Shown: positions 40,993 through 47,710 of the stretch, piece after piece | Numbering within the stretch: position 1 is the first letter of the stretch | Layout of the letters: each line of letters starts with the position of its first letter | From: Pseudomonadota bacterium | GTDB lineage: Bacteria; Pseudomonadota; Alphaproteobacteria; UBA2136; JASBTF01 | Direction: 5' to 3' | DNA length: 49,217 nt | Assembly (NCBI GenBank): GCA_030148545.1 | Contig: JASBTF010000002.1 | Location: 1-49,217 of the forward strand | Notes under the pieces: model-generated | Told to the model about the DNA's origin: nothing | The model's database searches: none | The model's input: only the letters and a program-made list of their open reading frames with translations | Position numbers and translations under genes: made by a program

Positions 40993-41361
40993 ATGAGTTC
41001 TACAGCACAATCCCTCGATGCAGAAAAATTGAAAAACGCACAACCACTACACATAGCCCGTCACGAAAATATCAGGCCTCGTGTTGGTGAGTTGGGCAGA
41101 AGTATTATCACCACTTTTGGCACCATGCCGGGTGATACAAAAATTTTGTTTTTTTACGATCAAGAACGGAAAATCTTTGCCGCTGCTGCGCCCACTGACT
41201 GTTGCGATCATATGCTTAATAGCGATGACTATGAAAAAATTGGTGAGTTCAGTATCGATCAAATACAACAGTCTGAAGGTAATGTTGATTTCAACCATTT
41301 TTTCATCAACATTATTCAAACTAACACCTTTGAACGCAGGCCCTACCGAGCGCCTCAATAA
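40993..41361 (+). CDS. Orphan hypothetical protein, 122 aa
   Basis: No family recognised. Soluble, with a helical N-terminus, a beta-rich core (TKILFFYDQERKIFAAAAP), two adjacent cysteines (TDCCDHML) and an asparagine-rich C-terminus (DFNHFFINIIQTNTF). An excellent GGGAGG ribosome site lies seven bases before ATG, and a strong terminator follows. It is bounded on both sides by structured repeats. It looks like a self-contained, lineage-specific gene unit. Confidence 0.65.
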   Translation: MSSTAQSLDAEKLKNAQPLHIARHENIRPRVGELGRSIITTFGTMPGDTKILFFYDQERKIFAAAAPTDCCDHMLNSDDYEKIGEFSIDQIQQSEGNVDFNHFFINIIQTNTFERRPYRAPQ

Positions 41362-41362
41362 A

Positions 41363-41406
41363 AAAAATACCCCCGTTAGCATAGCGCTAGCGGGGGTATT
41401 TTTTTT
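41363..41406. terminator. Strong terminator after orphan gene
   Basis: Long stem AATACCCCCG-TAGC with GCTAGCGGGGGTATT, preceded by A-run and followed by eight T. It ends the orphan transcript, and its symmetry allows a role in both directions. Confidence 0.85.
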
Positions 41407-41438
41407 AATTCACCTTCCCAAAAAATTTCTTAATAAGA

Positions 41439-41530
41439 TAAGTGATTCAGTTTATGAGGATCGTGGAAACTCGAGTGTAGTTAGCTACACGAGTCCCGCG
41501 AAAGCCGATAGAAACTGAATAAATCACTTA
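41439..41530. ncRNA. About 92-base extended hairpin, candidate structured RNA or repeat
   Basis: Outer stem TAAGTGATT/AATCACTTA, then CAGTTT/AAACTG, then inner CGTGG/CCGCG, ACTC/GAGT and a perfect GTGTAG-TTAG-CTACAC tip. It lies between the terminator of the orphan gene and the 3' end of the Smr gene. The architecture is unlike the three-hairpin family. Whether it is transcribed is unknown. Confidence 0.45.
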
Positions 41531-41540
41531 GTAAGGAATT

Positions 41541-42152
41541 TTACTTCCTACGCCGTAGGAGTGCATATAATGCCCCACTACCACCATCTTTCGGCTGAGC
41601 GCTGTAAAACCCGAGTACCCCGGGGTGAGCAGCCAACCAACCAGCCATTTGCGACTTAATAATGCCCATGTCACCTTTATCGCCATAACCACGGCCTTTG
41701 CCACAAATAATCAGCACGCAGCGCAAATCCTGCGCCACACAGTCGTGCAGGTAACCCATTAAAGCTTGCCATGCATCGGCCTCATAATAGCCATGCAGGT
41801 CAAACCGACTTTCCCATTCTACTTGGCCTTTGCTGAGTTTGCGACGCACCTTATCGTTAAGGCCACTACGCCAGCCTGCCAAACATTTGGCGGTATTGCT
41901 CACAATATTTAGTGGATCATTGGTGGTGCGAATCGCCTCCGGTACCGAAGGGGCTACTTGAGCTTCATCGCGCGGCATCAGCTCCCATGAGACACCGCTT
42001 GGTTCAGTTGGAGTATCCATCGCATCCCAACCTTCCACTTCATCAGTATCTAGTTTTTCACTAGGTGTTTCCTCACCAGCACGGGTGTGGCGCTTAATGC
42101 GCTTTACCTCTTTAGTGTAGGCACTCCACAGCGGGTCTTTATCCTTAGGCAT
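41541..42152 (-). CDS. Smr-domain protein
   Basis: 203 aa from ATG 42152, which overlaps the hemY stop by eight bases; a farther upstream ATG (42197) would overlap by 53. The C-terminal half is a Smr domain: RFDLHGYYEADA (DLHG motif), CVLIICGKGRGYGDKGD (GKG motif), WLAAHPGVLGFYSAQ, and GGSGALYALLRRRK at the end. Smr domains of this type can nick DNA or RNA. The N-terminus (about 20-110) is charged and poorly structured. It closes a minus-strand operon after hemY. Confidence 0.85.
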   Translation of the reverse strand: MPKDKDPLWSAYTKEVKRIKRHTRAGEETPSEKLDTDEVEGWDAMDTPTEPSGVSWELMPRDEAQVAPSVPEAIRTTNDPLNIVSNTAKCLAGWRSGLNDKVRRKLSKGQVEWESRFDLHGYYEADAWQALMGYLHDCVAQDLRCVLIICGKGRGYGDKGDMGIIKSQMAGWLAAHPGVLGFYSAQPKDGGSGALYALLRRRK

Positions 42153-43422
42153 GGCCGAGTAGCAGGGCGTCGCTTGGCTCTTGCAGTTTTTGCTCACTCA
42201 CACCGGCAAGGTAAGTGCGTTGCCACTGGCGATATGGTTCCACCCAAGCGGCATCAGGCTGCAATGGCGCAGCATCACGTGCTTGTTGGTGCCAGTTTTC
42301 GGCACCAAAGCTTTGCCCTTCCAAACGCGCCAGCATTTCTAGACTTTGTCGGTTAAGGTTGTTTGTAACTAACTCTGCCAAAATCTCCCGTGCACGGGTT
42401 TTATCCTGCGTTTTTTCATATACCAATGCCAGCGCATGTTGCGCTAATGGTTGATATTTTACCGATTTAAGCAATTTTTGCGCTTTTTTAACCAATTTAT
42501 CAGCAGCTATGCGTTGCTGTGTTTGACAACGTAACCATAGCTTAAACAATTCTAAACGTTCTGTTTTTAAAAAGCTTTTTTCTAAATCTTCGCTCAATTT
42601 AGCCATATTTTGGTCGCGCCAACGCACTTCCCACGCTGGGGTAAAATCAGGCAATGCTGTTGTGGCCTGTTTTAACAACTCTAAACGTTTTTTAGCCTCT
42701 GTTTCGGCATGTGCAGCCTGCAACGCATTAAATGCAATCAACCACGGTTGCTGCTCTGGCGGCATAACCCCATTTTTACTTGCTTTTGGTAGTAAAGTGA
42801 GTGTTTTTGCATAGTCGTGCGTGTGTTGCAGCGCCTGCAAACGATCGGCCAGTGCTTGCTTATCATCTGTTTGATTTTTAAGCACTTCTCCCGAATGCCG
42901 TGCCACTGCCTGCCAATCCGCCTGGCGCCGCGCTTGCGCCAACAAAACCCGGTGCGCAAACGGCGCGGTTTCTTTTTGTTCGGTCAATAATTGCAAACGT
43001 GCTTGGGCGGAATTAATATCGCCAAAACGGCTGTAGACAAGTGCTTCCATCAGTTGAGCAACCGGTTGTGCCTCAGGGATATCTTTCAGTTTTTTAACCG
43101 CGCCTTGTGCAACCTTACCTTGGCTTGCCGCCAATGCTTGCAAAGCTGTTGCCGTTGCCTGAAAACCCTCTTTCTCTCGTTTGGCTTGGCGCCAACGTTT
43201 AAGCCGTTTTGGCAACCCATGTAACCATGCCCACAACTGGCCAAAAGCAAAAGTAAATACCAACAGTGCCAACAATAAACCCACCGCAATACCCGCCGGT
43301 GCAGTAAGGGTATAACCAAAACCACTCACGCTCACACCACCACCATGTTGGGCCAACCAAAGCGAACCCGCCATCATCGCGGCGACAATAACAACAAAAC
43401 CAATCAGACGAATCGGTGCCAT
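42145..43422 (-). CDS. hemY: HemY-type TPR membrane protein
   Basis: 425 aa. Two N-terminal TM helices (about 5-23 and 42-66) precede a short basic loop (KRLKRWRQAKREKEGF, the HemY_N signature) and a TPR/helical repeat periplasm- or cytoplasm-facing domain (about 100-400). Alphaproteobacterial HemY sits beside hemD. Its role in tetrapyrrole biosynthesis or protein assembly is not proven; it is not the HemY/HemG protoporphyrinogen oxidase of Gram-positives. Start ATG 43422. Stop overlaps the Smr start. Confidence 0.82.
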   Translation of the reverse strand: MAPIRLIGFVVIVAAMMAGSLWLAQHGGGVSVSGFGYTLTAPAGIAVGLLLALLVFTFAFGQLWAWLHGLPKRLKRWRQAKREKEGFQATATALQALAASQGKVAQGAVKKLKDIPEAQPVAQLMEALVYSRFGDINSAQARLQLLTEQKETAPFAHRVLLAQARRQADWQAVARHSGEVLKNQTDDKQALADRLQALQHTHDYAKTLTLLPKASKNGVMPPEQQPWLIAFNALQAAHAETEAKKRLELLKQATTALPDFTPAWEVRWRDQNMAKLSEDLEKSFLKTERLELFKLWLRCQTQQRIAADKLVKKAQKLLKSVKYQPLAQHALALVYEKTQDKTRAREILAELVTNNLNRQSLEMLARLEGQSFGAENWHQQARDAAPLQPDAAWVEPYRQWQRTYLAGVSEQKLQEPSDALLLGHA

Positions 43423-43425
43423 GGG

Positions 43426-43914
43426 TTATTCTTCCACTTTCTGTAATTTAATAAGGCCACCTAACATTTTTTTAGCTGGTGGTTGTTCTGTTGTAGGTTT
43501 TTCCACCACAGTTTTTGGCTCTACGCGTTGTGGTATTGGCTGTGCCTGCGGTGCTGGCTGTTGCTCCACCACCATTATTTTCTTTACCAAATTTTGTTGC
43601 TGTTGCTGCATGTAAACCAAACCTTGGTTAAGCTGAATCAGCGCTTGCTCCAATTGGTCAATAACTTGTGTGTTGGACACAACCTGTGCACCCACCCGCG
43701 CCATAGCTTGCTGATAGGCAAGGTCATACTCACTTGCTGGTGTTGGCACTGCTGCAGACTGAGTTATTTGAACAGATGCAACCGGCACCACCCCTTGCGG
43801 TAAATAAGGTATTATATAAGGCACCGCTAAACCACCAGCCACACCAGCAACCAACGCCACCACAACTGTACCCAAACCTAGGCTGCTAGATTTTTTTGTA
43901 TTTTGGTCTGCCAT
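43426..43914 (-). CDS. Short membrane-anchored coiled-coil protein in the mitofilin (Mic60) position
   Basis: 162 aa. One TM helix (about 12-36, GLGTVVVALVAGVAGGLAVPYIIPYL split), then a polar part with a short coiled coil (NTQVIDQLEQALIQLNQG, YMQQQQQNLVKKIMV) and a proline/glutamate-rich tail. In most alphaproteobacteria the gene between hemD and hemY encodes Mic60/mitofilin, which shapes inner membranes and is 300-500 aa with a conserved C-terminal domain. That domain is absent here. This may be a truncated relative or an unrelated gene in the same place. ATG 43914 overlaps the hemD end by 37 bases. ATG 43923 is an alternative. Confidence 0.62.
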   Translation of the reverse strand: MADQNTKKSSSLGLGTVVVALVAGVAGGLAVPYIIPYLPQGVVPVASVQITQSAAVPTPASEYDLAYQQAMARVGAQVVSNTQVIDQLEQALIQLNQGLVYMQQQQQNLVKKIMVVEQQPAPQAQPIPQRVEPKTVVEKPTTEQPPAKKMLGGLIKLQKVEE

Positions 43915-44588
43915 GTGTGCCAAAGCTCCTGTTGTGTGGGGTTTGGTGCCACCACAATTTGTTTAAAATCGTTACCTGCTGCGGCAACTTGCTCGCTTAA
44001 TGCCAGTAGAGAAAGGTTATTAATATCCACCCCTGCTTTTTGTGCACACTGCACAAATGTAGCCACCCCTGCTGCCGAATAACCGACCACCCACTGTAAA
44101 ACGTTATGTTTTAAAAGGCTAGTTACTGCGCGCGAAAGCTGCGTTACATAGTGGGTGGTGTAGGCTGTTTGCATCAATACCTGTACACCATTTTGTTGTA
44201 AGGGCTGCCATGCTGCTGGGTCTGCTTGGTCACCAGCTGTATGTAACAATGGGCCTTGTTTATTTTCTGCCACTAGTGCTGTGGCTAAATCCACCGCATT
44301 ACCTTGGCCAACCTTAGCAACATTAAACCCCATGCGCTGTGCCCGTGCTGCTGTTGCAGCACCCACACAATACAAAGGAGTCTCTGTTGATGGTATACTT
44401 AACAATGCACGAAAGCTCGTAACCAGTATACCTTTTACATGTGTTGGTATGGTTACTGGTTGCAATGTTGTTGTGCTTACCACCATACCTTGAGCAACCA
44501 CCCCATGTTGGCGCCAAAAACGTACTGTTGCAGCGCAGCCGTGCTGGCTACGCAAAACAAGTACTATTGGTCGGTATTGATTGCTCAC
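43878..44588 (-). CDS. hemD: Uroporphyrinogen-III synthase
   Basis: Cyclises hydroxymethylbilane to uroporphyrinogen III in heme synthesis. The protein is weakly conserved as usual: PIVLVLRSQHG at the start, ILVTSFRALLS, PLYCVGAATAARAQRMGF, LLHTAGDQADP, VVGYSAAGVATF and LLALSEQVAAAG are recognisable. About 236 aa from GTG 44588; a longer upstream frame exists but runs into the divergent Tim44 gene. Only 28 bases separate the two starts. hemC, its usual upstream partner, is missing here. Confidence 0.78.
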   Translation of the reverse strand: MSNQYRPIVLVLRSQHGCAATVRFWRQHGVVAQGMVVSTTTLQPVTIPTHVKGILVTSFRALLSIPSTETPLYCVGAATAARAQRMGFNVAKVGQGNAVDLATALVAENKQGPLLHTAGDQADPAAWQPLQQNGVQVLMQTAYTTHYVTQLSRAVTSLLKHNVLQWVVGYSAAGVATFVQCAQKAGVDINNLSLLALSEQVAAAGNDFKQIVVAPNPTQQELWHTWQTKIQKNLAA

Positions 44589-44616
44589 AATTGTAGTTTC
44601 GCATATCTTCCTACAT

Positions 44617-45273
44617 ATGGAAAATTTTGCCCTTATTGACGTTCTGATTATTGCTGGCTTGTTGTTTTTTGTAGCGACTCGCTTTTTTAGCCACAAGTTA
44701 CCAAAAACAAAATCCAAAAATGTTAAACGTGGTCGTTTAATTGACTTTCCTCAGCCAGAAGCACCAAAGCAAACACAAGCTAAAAAAGCTAAACCTGCAG
44801 CAGTTAAACCAAAAACACCTACACAAACAACCGGCTTAGCCGCCATTAAAGAACTAGACCCCACCTTTAACCGCAGCCAGTTTGTGGAAGGCGCTAAACA
44901 TGCCTATGGCCTGTACCACAAAGCCTATACCGAAGGTGATGAAGAAACACTGGATAACTTGCTCAGCCCACGTTTGTTTGACGAAGTAATGACCGGCCGT
45001 GACGAGCTAGAAAAAGCCGGACATACAACTTTATACAATGTAAAATCAGTAGATGATGTAACGCTGGTGGATGCGCATATTAGCGGCCAAACCATGATTA
45101 TTGATGTGAAGTATACCGCCAAAACCATTATTGCCGTGCTAGACGAAGCTGGCAAAGCGGTAAAAGGCAAAAAGACTGTACCTGTAGATATTACTGAGAT
45201 TTGGACTTGGGCCCGCAATGCCAGTAGCGAAGACCCCAATTGGGAGTTGGAGCACATTGCTAAGCCATCCTAA
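44617..45273 (+). CDS. Tim44-domain inner-membrane protein (TimA-like)
   Basis: N-terminal TM helix (5-20, ALIDVLIIAGLLFFVA), a basic/Pro-rich linker (about 25-70), then a Tim44-like domain (about 85-215) with FNRSQFVEGAKHAYGLYHKAYTEGD, LLSPRLFDEVM and the beta strands MIIDVKYTAKTI and PVDITEIWTWAR. The alphaproteobacterial homologue is the bacterial ancestor-like relative of mitochondrial Tim44. ATG 44617 is preferred over the ORF's earlier start because it opens the TM helix. Followed after eight bases by mltA. Confidence 0.87.
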   Translation: MENFALIDVLIIAGLLFFVATRFFSHKLPKTKSKNVKRGRLIDFPQPEAPKQTQAKKAKPAAVKPKTPTQTTGLAAIKELDPTFNRSQFVEGAKHAYGLYHKAYTEGDEETLDNLLSPRLFDEVMTGRDELEKAGHTTLYNVKSVDDVTLVDAHISGQTMIIDVKYTAKTIIAVLDEAGKAVKGKKTVPVDITEIWTWARNASSEDPNWELEHIAKPS

Positions 45274-45281
45274 ACACCACT

Positions 45282-46376
45282 ATGTTGCGTAAATTTTTAT
45301 GGAGTGGAATAGCGGCAGTAGTGCTCATAAGCTGTAGTGAGCCAAAACCACCTGCCGATATATATACCCCTGTTAGCTATACTGATATTGAAGGTTGGTC
45401 CACACAAGTGGTGGATACACTTGCTGTATTCACAACAAACTGTAAGCGTTTTAAAACAACTGAAACACCGCTCCACAACAATGAAAACTATGGTACGCAC
45501 AGCTGGTGGCGCCAATTTTGTGAAGAGCTAAAAAACACGCCTGTAGAACAACAACAGGCAGTTTTTGAACAACGCTTACAACCTATGCGTATTGAGGCTG
45601 AGAGTAGTTTTTTTACCGGATATTACACCCCACAGCTGGAAGGTAGCCGAACAAAATCTGCACTATATAATGTACCCCTACGTGGCAAACCAAAAGACCA
45701 CATTACCCTTAACCTCAAGGACTTTGGCTTAGAACCACAAACCATTATTGGTAAAGTGCATGGGCAACGGCTTATTCCCTACGATACTCGCGCTGGTATT
45801 GAACAAGAAGCAGAGGTAGAGGTATTACTTTGGCTCAAAAACGATATTGATAAGTTCTTTTTACAAATTCAGGGAAGCGGTGTTGTTCAGTTAGATGACG
45901 GCACCCTCACCACCGTAGGGTACCTCACCAATAATGGGCACCGTTATGTACCTATTGGCCGTGTACTACGTGACCAAGGTCATTTAGCGCCAGATAATAT
46001 CAGTATGCAGAGTATTCGTGACTGGCTGCAAAACAACCCACAACAACGCCAGCTGATTTTTAATAGCAACCCACGTTATATTTTCTTCCGTGAACTTGCC
46101 GCCCCACAAGGGGCTGCGGGATACGCGCTTACGCCAAACATTAGCCTTGCGATTGACCCCAAATTCCACCCCTATGGGCTACCTGTGTGGGTAAATAGCA
46201 CGCGCACACAAGATTCATCAACATGGCAGCAGCTGATGCTTACCCACGATACGGGTAGTGCTATTAAAGGTGCTGTTCGTGGTGATATATATTTTGGTCA
46301 TACCCAACAAGCTGAACTTTATGCTGGGCACCAGCAATCACCAGGTCAGTTCATTGTATTCTGGCCGAAATTATAG
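45282..46376 (+). CDS. mltA: Membrane-bound lytic murein transglycosylase A
   Basis: Cleaves peptidoglycan between MurNAc and GlcNAc, forming anhydro-MurNAc. A signal peptide with lipobox (VLISC, Cys18) predicts an outer-membrane lipoprotein. MltA domain: FFTGYYTPQLEGS, ESSFF before it, DKFFLQIQGSGVV, GDIYFGHTQQAELYAG (containing the catalytic Asp) and FIVFWP at the end of the 3D domain. 364 aa. It forms a pair with the Tim44 gene and ends directly before the putative origin. Confidence 0.92.
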   Translation: MLRKFLWSGIAAVVLISCSEPKPPADIYTPVSYTDIEGWSTQVVDTLAVFTTNCKRFKTTETPLHNNENYGTHSWWRQFCEELKNTPVEQQQAVFEQRLQPMRIEAESSFFTGYYTPQLEGSRTKSALYNVPLRGKPKDHITLNLKDFGLEPQTIIGKVHGQRLIPYDTRAGIEQEAEVEVLLWLKNDIDKFFLQIQGSGVVQLDDGTLTTVGYLTNNGHRYVPIGRVLRDQGHLAPDNISMQSIRDWLQNNPQQRQLIFNSNPRYIFFRELAAPQGAAGYALTPNISLAIDPKFHPYGLPVWVNSTRTQDSSTWQQLMLTHDTGSAIKGAVRGDIYFGHTQQAELYAGHQQSPGQFIVFWPKL

Positions 46377-46630
46377 CGCTCAATTCTTGTGGATAACTGT
46401 TGTGCATAAATAGGGGGAGGTTTGGGCGAGTTATCCCCTTATCCCCAGATAAAGTATTGTGTACTGGCAAGGCTGTGTGTAAGCGATGACTTACCCCCTG
46501 CTTACAAACATCAACCAACAATTATAACTTTATAAATATAGAGCTTTTTTTAAAGTTATTCGGCTTATCCACAGCACTAATACAACAACAACCTTTTTAT
46601 ATATTTATATTATTTATTTAGAGGGAAGGA
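46377..46630. other. Putative replication origin (oriC) with DnaA boxes
   Basis: 254 bases without a gene between mltA and hemE. Two perfect DnaA boxes: TGTGGATAA at 46388-46396 (minus-strand TTATCCACA) and TTATCCACA at 46565-46573. A consensus-compatible box TGTGCATAA lies at 46401-46409. Weaker TTATCCCC-type sites lie at 46431-46439 and 46439-46447. AT-rich tracts at 46519-46556 and 46590-46621 could unwind. oriC next to hemE is the known alphaproteobacterial pattern, so the call rests on both sequence and context. Confidence 0.78.
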
Positions 46631-47710
46631 TTGGCGTACACGTGCTTTTCGCGTAAAACGTTGAGCATGCTGATGCTAGAAACCTTACAAGGTCATAAAA
46701 CAAACAGACCACCTTTATGGATGATGCGCCAAGCAGGACGCTACTTGCCTGAATATCACCAAGTACGTAACCAAGCAGGGGGTTTTTTACAGGCGTGTTA
46801 CACACCTGATGTTGCTACTGAAATCACCTTACAACCCCTACAGCGTTTTCCGTTAGATGCAGCAATTATCTTCTCCGACATTTTAGTAATTCCTGATGCG
46901 TTAGGTATCGACGTTCAGTTTAAAAAAGGATACGGCCCGCGGGTTGAACACGTACATGATGCAAAACGTCGTCAAAAGCTATTACAGACCGATCCTGCGC
47001 AGGTTATTGAACAGCTCTCTGCTGTGTATCAGGCAATTGGGCAAACACGTGGTGAACTAAACGCAGATAAAACACTCATTGGCTTTAGTGGTGCACCGTG
47101 GACCCTAGCAGCTTACTTGTTTGATGAAGGCCCCAGTAAAGACACACCAAACCTGCGTGCCTTTGCTTATCAAGAACCTCAACAATTTGAAGAGTTATTA
47201 ACACATTTAGCTCAAGCAATTGCACACCACTTAAAAGCTCAGGCCGATGCCGGCGCAAATGTACTAATGTTGTTCGATAGCTGGGCTGGTTTGGTACCAC
47301 CAAACCTGATAAATCAAGCTTTGCTAAAACCTTATAAACTTATTTATCAACAACTTAGTGATTGGGGTATAGAAACAGGACAAGTCCTGTTTTCGAGGAA
47401 TGTGCGTGGTGAAACTTATACGTTGTTAGATAAAGAGCTACCGCAAAATGTAGCTTTTGGTGTGGGTCACACCACCAATTTGGTGCAACTACGCCAGCAA
47501 TTACCAAACCGTGTATTGCAAGGGAACTTAGACCCAGCAGTGCTTATGACCAATGTGGATACTGCACTTGCACATGTGGATAATTTACTTACACATATGA
47601 AAAATAACGACGGTACGTACAGCAACTGGGTGTTTAACCTTGGCCATGGCATTATGCCACAAGCCAAGCCAGAAGTGGTTGCCGCAGTGGTAGATAGGAT
47701 TACATTATAA
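46631..47710 (+). CDS. hemE: Uroporphyrinogen decarboxylase
   Basis: Decarboxylates uroporphyrinogen III to coproporphyrinogen III. Signatures are RPPLWMMRQAGRYLPEY (25-40), IIFSDILVIPDALG, GFSGAPWTLAAYLFD, MLFDSWAGLV and FNLGHGIMP. The conserved Arg, Asp, Tyr and His residues are in place. 359 aa from TTG 46631, which has GAGGGAAGGA upstream; ATG 46667, about 12 codons later, gives a more usual N-terminus but lacks a clear ribosome site. The stop overlaps the polA start (TAATG). Confidence 0.95.
   Translation: MAYTCFSRKTLSMLMLETLQGHKTNRPPLWMMRQAGRYLPEYHQVRNQAGGFLQACYTPDVATEITLQPLQRFPLDAAIIFSDILVIPDALGIDVQFKKGYGPRVEHVHDAKRRQKLLQTDPAQVIEQLSAVYQAIGQTRGELNADKTLIGFSGAPWTLAAYLFDEGPSKDTPNLRAFAYQEPQQFEELLTHLAQAIAHHLKAQADAGANVLMLFDSWAGLVPPNLINQALLKPYKLIYQQLSDWGIETGQVLFSRNVRGETYTLLDKELPQNVAFGVGHTTNLVQLRQQLPNRVLQGNLDPAVLMTNVDTALAHVDNLLTHMKNNDGTYSNWVFNLGHGIMPQAKPEVVAAVVDRITL

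Noticed and set aside
46377-46630. A tRNA or small RNA gene in the hemE upstream gap
   Set aside because: No cloverleaf or known RNA fold seen; DnaA boxes explain the conserved elements better.
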